A program made the translations under genes and the position numbers. Of a stretch of 64,000 nucleotides of DNA, positions 59,801 through 64,000 are shown one piece after another. Position 1 is the first letter of the stretch; the number at the start of each line of letters is the position of its first letter. The stretch is taken from NCBI GenBank assembly GCA_963669155.1, contig OZ022578.1, positions 4,645,426 through 4,709,425 of the forward strand. Reading direction: 5' to 3'. Below the pieces are notes generated by a model. That model was given only the letters and a program-made list of their open reading frames with translations, was not told the DNA's origin and made no database searches. Origin of the DNA: Arbacia lixula. Its lineage: Eukaryota > Echinodermata > Echinoidea > Arbacioida > Arbaciidae.

Positions 59801-61586
59801 CAAAGTAGTGGCAAGCTCTCATATTCTTGATTTTCTTTTACTTGTCTTATCCATCAATTTATGAGTACCAGTATCACACTTCTCCAGTTTGAGTTAAGAT
59901 GGAACTCCATCGTGGGGAGTTGTTCACATGACTTGAAGGAACTGTATGCAAATCTTGGTATCATCAATTATATATTACTCACCAGATTTTCTACAGATGT
60001 AATGATTCGTTTGTGTTTCCTCCACTAGAAAGTTAAGGTGCTTTTAATTTGCTGTAGTTCTTCTTTTTCTGCAAACACATTTCTTCCAGGATTAACTTTC
60101 CCTTTTAAAAGCACATTTCTACTTTAAGTAAACTACTCTGAATATCAAGTGCCCCTTTCTTCCGTAACCAAGGGCGGAAATCGCTCCCCGAAGGTGGGGG
60201 ACTGATATTGTGCCCCCCCCCCCTTTGAATTGGTGCGGGGTCATGACCCCCCCTGGATTTCCGCCCGTGTCCGTGATTGAAGTAACTAGATTGTCATCAA
60301 TTTTGTCTATGCGGTTTGATATCAAGTGAAAACCATTGTTTCCACCAGGGCTGATGTGGCAAATGAGATAGATGAGAGAGGGGAAGCACTATCTCTGGAC
60401 AATCTGCTATCTATGGACTTTCTCGCATCTCAACAACAGGAAGGCACAAAGGTTAGTTCCATACAAGTTTGTATTTCCTTGATTGATGTCAATAGTTTCT
60501 GGATATCACTTTTACAAATATAATCCAATGTGATTTTTTAGCATTCCAACAAATTTTTCATTTTTTTAAATTTTTTTTTTTGGAGAGGGGCTCTGAAATA
60601 AAGGAAAAGGAAATGCTGTCTGTAAAGTTCGCAGCATTGTGAAATCACACTTCTCACTGGCTGCCCCATGGCAAGATGCACTCATGACATACGTGAAAAC
60701 GGTCCTGTGTTGTGTTAGGGACTACAAAAGGTCACAGATTTGAAGGATTTTTTATGCCTGCTCCACGAAGTGGCCACATAGCATTATGTTTCCAGGTTGT
60801 CCATCCGTTCATCCAAATCTTGTTTATGCAATAACTATGATAAGAATCATCATAAGAATGATTGACTGAATTTCATACAACTTAGTACAATAATACATGT
60901 ACACTATATATGACAGGTTTATCTCAATTGAATTACACTCCAGCTCAAAGGAATTGGCATAGGGGAAGGGAAAGGGAAGGAGCCACAGTTTTAAACCGTG
61001 GTATATTTTGTCCAGTTCAGCATGAACATGATGCTTTTTAGGCTTAAGCATCATGTTCATGCTGAACTGGACAAAATATACCACGGTTTAAAACTGTGGC
61101 TCCTTCCCTTTCTTCCCTTTCCCTTTCCCTATGCCAATTCCTTCGAGCTGTAGTGTATATGTTGCACCAAAATAGCAACGTTTCCATGTAATAGAGGATG
61201 CAATCTTACCATTAAGGCAATACTTACAGGTCTACGCAGTAAATTTGTCTAGTTTTTTGTTGTGATGCTCCATAATCCATGACATTATCTTGTGATTGTT
61301 GTACGTGTGTTATTTTACCTTCCTACAGCTCTTTGAATTACTGGATGCTGATCACGACCAAGAAATCTCCCTCCAAGAAGTCTACACGGAAAGCTTCTTT
61401 CAAGCTTGTCACGCGGCAAATGTTCAGTTTGGTGAGGAGGAGGAGGAGGAGGAGGGAAGTGAAGATGATGAAGAGATAGAAGGTGATGAGGACTCTGATA
61501 ATGTTTTGCATACTATTGATATTGGTACAAGAGAAAAGGCAGATAAAGACATAACTGATACAAATGATATTCGAGATGAGTTATGA
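53802..61586 (+). CDS. Signal-peptide JmjC (cupin-type) dioxygenase with EF-hand and C-terminal RDEL
   Basis: Eight-exon model, 1380 nt, 459 aa: 53802-54019, 55233-55385, 55854-56005, 56942-57111, 58397-58551, 59429-59599, 60349-60451, 61329-61586. All junctions are GT/AG and phases close. Residues 1-30 look like a signal peptide (hydrophobic 11-27). The JmjC core has SSGGTKSVLHYD with Fe ligands H209 and D211, a DGSKE block (Lys224, likely 2-oxoglutarate contact), GDCLFIPYKWFHSV with the third ligand H286, and RNLAVNVW. An EF-hand loop DADHDQEISLQE (380-391) is complete at all coordinating positions. A Glu/Asp-rich stretch follows, and the chain ends RDEL, a KDEL-type ER retrieval signal. 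I infer an ER-lumen, Ca-binding Fe(II)/2OG hydroxylase; the substrate is unknown. No ordinary human counterpart came to mind (JMJD8 is the nearest ER-lumen comparison). Confidence 0.88.
54202..54812. mobile_element. MITE with tandemly duplicated left part, JmjC intron 1
   Basis: The complete unit 54481-54812 has perfect 39-bp TIRs beginning ctgggggatgtttcacc. A preceding partial copy (54202-54454) lacks its right terminus. The flank 'ggtgttgttgggtgcc' occurs before both, so about 280 bp including flank were duplicated in tandem. Confidence 0.85.
56170..56560. repeat. Low-copy or dispersed intron sequence with internal repeats
   Basis: In JmjC intron 3. 'tcatacttggtacaaataag' and 'ttaggtaataccac' words occur twice (about 56330 and 56488), about 155 bp apart, indicating an internal tandem duplication. 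No coding potential. Confidence 0.5.
56595..56882. repeat. Tandem duplication (period about 163 bp) before JmjC exon 4
   Basis: 'tattcttttccattccttgt' through 'ctcagttgttacccatt' occurs twice (starts about 56611 and 56770) with few differences. It extends the pyrimidine-rich region ahead of the exon 4 acceptor (AG 56940-56941), which itself follows a short (CA)n. Confidence 0.85.
57203..57262 (+). pseudogene. Duplicated 3' end of JmjC exon 4 (unit 2)
   Basis: A 60-bp copy of 57052-57111 (the last 20 codons of exon 4) with one changed base and the intact GT donor after it. It repeats about 151 bp downstream together with about 90 bp of intron. It lacks the Fe-ligand part of the exon. Splicing at the AG just before cctgg would put a TAA stop in frame after exon 4, so it is either inert or a poison exon. 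Confidence 0.75.
57351..57410 (+). pseudogene. Duplicated 3' end of JmjC exon 4 (unit 3)
   Basis: Third copy of the same 60 bp, period about 148 bp, again followed by an intact donor. The differences from exon 4 (gat to agc in one codon) are small, so the amplification is recent. Confidence 0.75.
57516..57698 (+). other. Candidate 61-codon cassette exon in JmjC intron 4
   Basis: An open 183-bp stretch bounded by AG (57514-57515, after a pyrimidine-leaning tgtgttgtgcag) and a good donor gtaggt (57699). It is phase 0-0, so inclusion between exons 4 and 5 would keep the frame. Its C-terminal part (S-I-S-D-I-V-D-C, then E-E-V-T-L-I-P-K) resembles the end of exon 4 (S-L-D-N-I-N-C, then K-E-V-F-L-V-D-K), without the HxD ligands. 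It could be an old diverged exon duplicate. An alternative is chance openness. Confidence 0.35.
57775..57885. repeat. Direct repeat shared by JmjC introns 4 and 5 (copy 1)
   Basis: The block from 'gcagcagtgatgagtgaaga' to 'aatcttctcgctgagctg' is repeated at about 59100-59205 in the next intron with a few changes. Exon 5 lies between the copies, so recombination between them would delete it. Confidence 0.8.
58552..59428. other. JmjC intron 5
   Basis: Bounded by GTAAGA at 58552 and CAG at 59428. It includes the second copy of the direct repeat (59100-59205) and a short palindrome 'actcatgaatattcatgagt' near 58821-58840. Confidence 0.7.
60172..60266. repeat. Short inverted-repeat element with gggcggaaatc ends (JmjC intron 6)
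   Basis: 11-bp perfect TIRs around C- and G-runs and a 'tttgaattggtg' block. It is the same family as the repeat next to the assembly gap at 15040-15212. Confidence 0.7.
60934..61157. repeat. Long near-perfect hairpin in JmjC intron 7
   Basis: Arms of about 100-110 bp with a loop of only about 8 bases near 61037-61044. The arms include 'ccacagttttaaaccgtgg', itself a palindrome, and 'catgaacatgatgctt'. Transcription across it would give an extended dsRNA in the pre-mRNA. Confidence 0.88.
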
Positions 61587-61620
61587 TGACTGTTTGGAAT
61601 GGCCAATCAAGAGGTAGATA
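61329..61620 (+). other. JmjC last exon with (GAG)n-encoded acidic run and 3'UTR start
   Basis: This exon encodes the EF-hand and the acidic tail. Seven Glu codons come from a (GAG)n microsatellite at about 61432-61454, so allele length may vary. The stop TGA is at 61584-61586. No polyadenylation signal was assigned; the transcript may extend into the MITE below. Confidence 0.6.
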
Positions 61621-62071
61621 TACAGTGTGTCCCAGAAAAAAGGAAACCGAGATTCTGTATTATTACTCTAGTTGACTGAAAAAAAATCATGGAATATTAT
61701 ACACATTAGAAAGCACAGTGTTTCTTCTTCATTTGACACATAACATGATAGATAATAATCATGCGTTGAGGAGCAACAGGTGTTTAAAAAATAATTGTCA
61801 AAATCAAGTTGCGCAGGACAAATGGTCAAGATTTGTAAGGAAGCATCAACGTAGTGCAAACAACAATCATAATTCTGGGCAAAACGTTTCTGACATCGAG
61901 CACTTGTAATTGCTTGAAATCACTCATGCGTGAACAATTCATCGTGAATTTGGTACCGAGTGAAAGAAGATATTTTACTCTCAATATTGCTGTCATTTTC
62001 ATAATGATATATTTTATGATTACGTTATCAACCTCCAAAAACGGGTTTCCGTTTTTCTGGGACACATCGTA
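61621..62071. mobile_element. mariner/Tc1-like MITE
   Basis: 451 bp including TA at both ends. Termini are tacagtgtgtcccagaaaaa at the left and the inverse of tacgatgtgtcccagaaaaa at the right, continuing ggaaacc. The 'gtcccagaaa' terminus with a TA target is typical of Tc1/mariner derivatives (established pattern). There is no transposase. Confidence 0.75.
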
Positions 62072-62220
62072 CTATGATCTCTTCCATCTCTTCCATCAAC
62101 CAGCAGCATGTGAACAGAACCCCATCTGCTTTGAGTTACAAATTATGAAAGGTTGAATTGCAGGAGGTTACATCACAAAAAACATTAACAAGTGTCAAAT
62201 GTTAGAAATACATGGTACAA

Positions 62221-62358
62221 AGGGTTCCCACGAGCAGCCATATTGGAGGACAAACAATAAAAACCTGTGCATCAGTTCATGAAAATTCATTGTTTTCATG
62301 GTCTGATGCACAGGTTTTTATTGTTTTGTCCTCCAATATGGCTGCTCCTGGGAACCCT
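62221..62358. repeat. Hairpin 1 downstream of the JmjC gene
   Basis: 138 bp. The arms start agggttccc and include 'cagccatattggaggacaa' and 'aaaaacctgtgcatcag', with near-perfect pairing and a loop of about 25 bases. Confidence 0.85.
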
Positions 62359-62438
62359 ATATTGATATAGATTGTCTGTATTTAAAGATGGACAGATTCT
62401 TCATGACATAATTTTTTTCTGCTTAAGGGATCAATTTT

Positions 62439-62630
62439 CCATACTTCATTTATGGAAAAATCCTCCCATAATGGTACTGCGCAGCCACATTAAATTTTGT
62501 TTGCAGTCATGTTCGTTTCCAGTCTCATACACTAATACACTATAGATCAGAAGAAAACATGACTGTAAACAACATCTGAATGTGGCTGTGCAGTGCATCA
62601 TGGGAAGACTTTTCTCTATACTGAGTATGG
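62439..62630. repeat. Hairpin 2 downstream of the JmjC gene
   Basis: 192 bp, more diverged arms with words such as 'gcgcagccacatt' paired with 'aatgtggctgtgc', and 'gcagtcatgtt' paired with 'aacatgactgt'. The loop is in the middle near 62535. Confidence 0.75.
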
Positions 62631-64000
62631 AAAGTTATTCAAGATTGCAGTACACTACACAGAACAATGTTTGTTTTTCTGTTGACAGGATGTATACATT
62701 TAACCATTTCACTACCAAGCCAGAAAAACACCCATTGACTTCAACACATTTTATTCACCTCTGGTAGTAAAAATGTTAATAGTGACCATAATCAAATTTA
62801 TGCTGATGGCAAAAGTTTCTGTGTTTGTAAAAAGGAGCGTTAACTTTGCACATCGCTGTGGCACATTAATGTCTTGATACAGTAGGTCCATGAAAGGTGA
62901 AATAAATGAATGGGCTTTTTCTGGCTTCATACTGAAAAGGGTTCATCCAGCTTTCAAGTTGTAGAGTGAACCAACAGTCGTTACAGTCAAACCTGTCTAT
63001 AGCGGTCGCTCAAGAGAAAAATGTTTTGCACTATGTAACCTTCCTGCTGCAACATAATATGTATTTATATATCACATGTGTACTTCATACGGTCCATTTG
63101 TATCTTTTTTCTTATTGTTGCTTTGATATATTTTATAATTTTGTATATTTTTGTTAAATAAGGTATGTTAAGGTAAGTCTGAACCCTCTGTATCTGAGAG
63201 ACCTAGCTGTCATACGAAAGTGGCATGAACGACATTAGCTGATATTAGCTGATATGACAGCCATACAGTAGAGCCTGAGATCAACGTCACAGCTGATTGC
63301 AATCAAATGCATTCATCTCCATACATTGACTGCAGTCTGATTGCAATAGATTGCAATCAGCTGTGACATTGATCTCAGGCCCTACTGTACTTCTGACAAT
63401 GGGCTGGTGTTAATATGTGACTCATTGCCCATGGTTACCATAATACACCCAAGGTTGCCAAGCAACATCATGTTTTGTCATTTGTATATTAAAATTTAAG
63501 ATCATGCAAAGCATATCTTGTATATAAAATATAAACATTACCATTTATTTTCCAAATTATTTACACTCACTTAGTGTATGTATGGCTTGTACTTGTTCTA
63601 TATAGAAGGCTGTGGTATATTGTATCTTTATATTTGGGATGTGTCAGTTTTATAAAGTTTGAATTTAATTAAGAGGCCTGCTTTGTACATTTTGGAGGTT
63701 AAAACAATTGTTTATATTGAGTACCCTGTGTAAGAAATGATTTTCGCTTTATATGTGTGTATCAACCATATTCTTCATAGATATACTCTTGAGCATTTTT
63801 TTAATATCATATTTATCTTCCCACAAGCCTTCTCTAGATATTTTGATAATGTCAACAACAGTATTAATATTAGTGATTATCTCCATTATTCATTATGACA
63901 TGTAATAGAATGTAATTATTGAGTCTTTTCTTTTCTAAAATTGCTCCAAAGTTATCACAGGCACATAGAATTTGCTAAAGGAAGATTGATGAATCTATTA
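62631..64000. other. Downstream AT-rich sequence; no gene seen
   Basis: Apart from hairpin 3 and a 'cagtcaaacctgtctatagc' word near 62986 that looks like the end of another inverted-repeat element, nothing coding was found before the window ends. Confidence 0.5.
63264..63389. repeat. Hairpin 3 downstream of the JmjC gene
   Basis: About 126 bp. Arms 'cagtagagcctgagatcaac' and 'gtcacagctgattgcaatc' pair with their inverses up to 63389, with few mismatches. Confidence 0.82.

Overview
This is 64 kb of animal nuclear DNA. Genes are intron-containing with GT/AG splice sites, the base composition is AT-rich, simple repeats are frequent, short inverted-repeat (MITE-like) transposons are abundant, and one 200-N scaffold gap is present. 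The repeat types and the gene families (GT31 glycosyltransferase, CYP2-clan P450, JmjC dioxygenase) fit a marine deuterostome. A sea urchin or other echinoderm is my best guess, but this is inference because no species marker was recognised.

Layout. (1) Positions 1-15032 and 24291-38452 are two direct copies of one 14-15 kb segment, separated by about 9.3 kb of single-copy, repeat-rich DNA that contains the N gap. Each copy carries one intact, intronless-CDS GT31 (beta-1,3-galactosyltransferase-like) gene of 416 codons at 5018-6268 and 29776-31026, both on +. The proteins differ at 18 of 416 residues. Comparing the copies gives the empty sites, and so the exact ends, of several insertions: a 1558-bp foldback element and a 357-bp palindromic element only in copy A, and a TTAA-flanked MITE and a 595-bp segment only in copy B. 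(2) 38453-40494 holds only repeats. (3) 40495-46594 on - is a complete six-exon cytochrome P450 gene (534 aa). All splice phases close and the heme-thiolate motif is assembled across the last splice junction. Its first intron carries a (GGGA)n tract, two tRNA-derived SINE-like units and a MITE. (4) 46595-53801 is intergenic, with MITEs, GA and CA microsatellites and no convincing gene. (5) 53802-61586 on + is an eight-exon gene for a 459-aa protein with a signal peptide, a JmjC Fe(II)/2-oxoglutarate domain (HxD...H), an EF-hand, a Glu/Asp-rich tail and a C-terminal RDEL. This reads as an ER-lumen JmjC hydroxylase-like enzyme. Its fourth intron contains tandem copies of the 3' end of exon 4 and a 183-bp open, phase 0-0 candidate cassette exon. 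(6) 61587-64000 is downstream sequence with a mariner-like MITE and three successive long hairpins.

The three gene families do not form an obvious pathway. The two GT31 genes are a recent tandem duplicate pair. The P450 (cytoplasmic face of the ER) and the JmjC protein (predicted ER lumen) are simply neighbours, on opposite strands with about 7.2 kb between their 5' ends. All exon models and identities come from manual reading; no alignment or database search was run.
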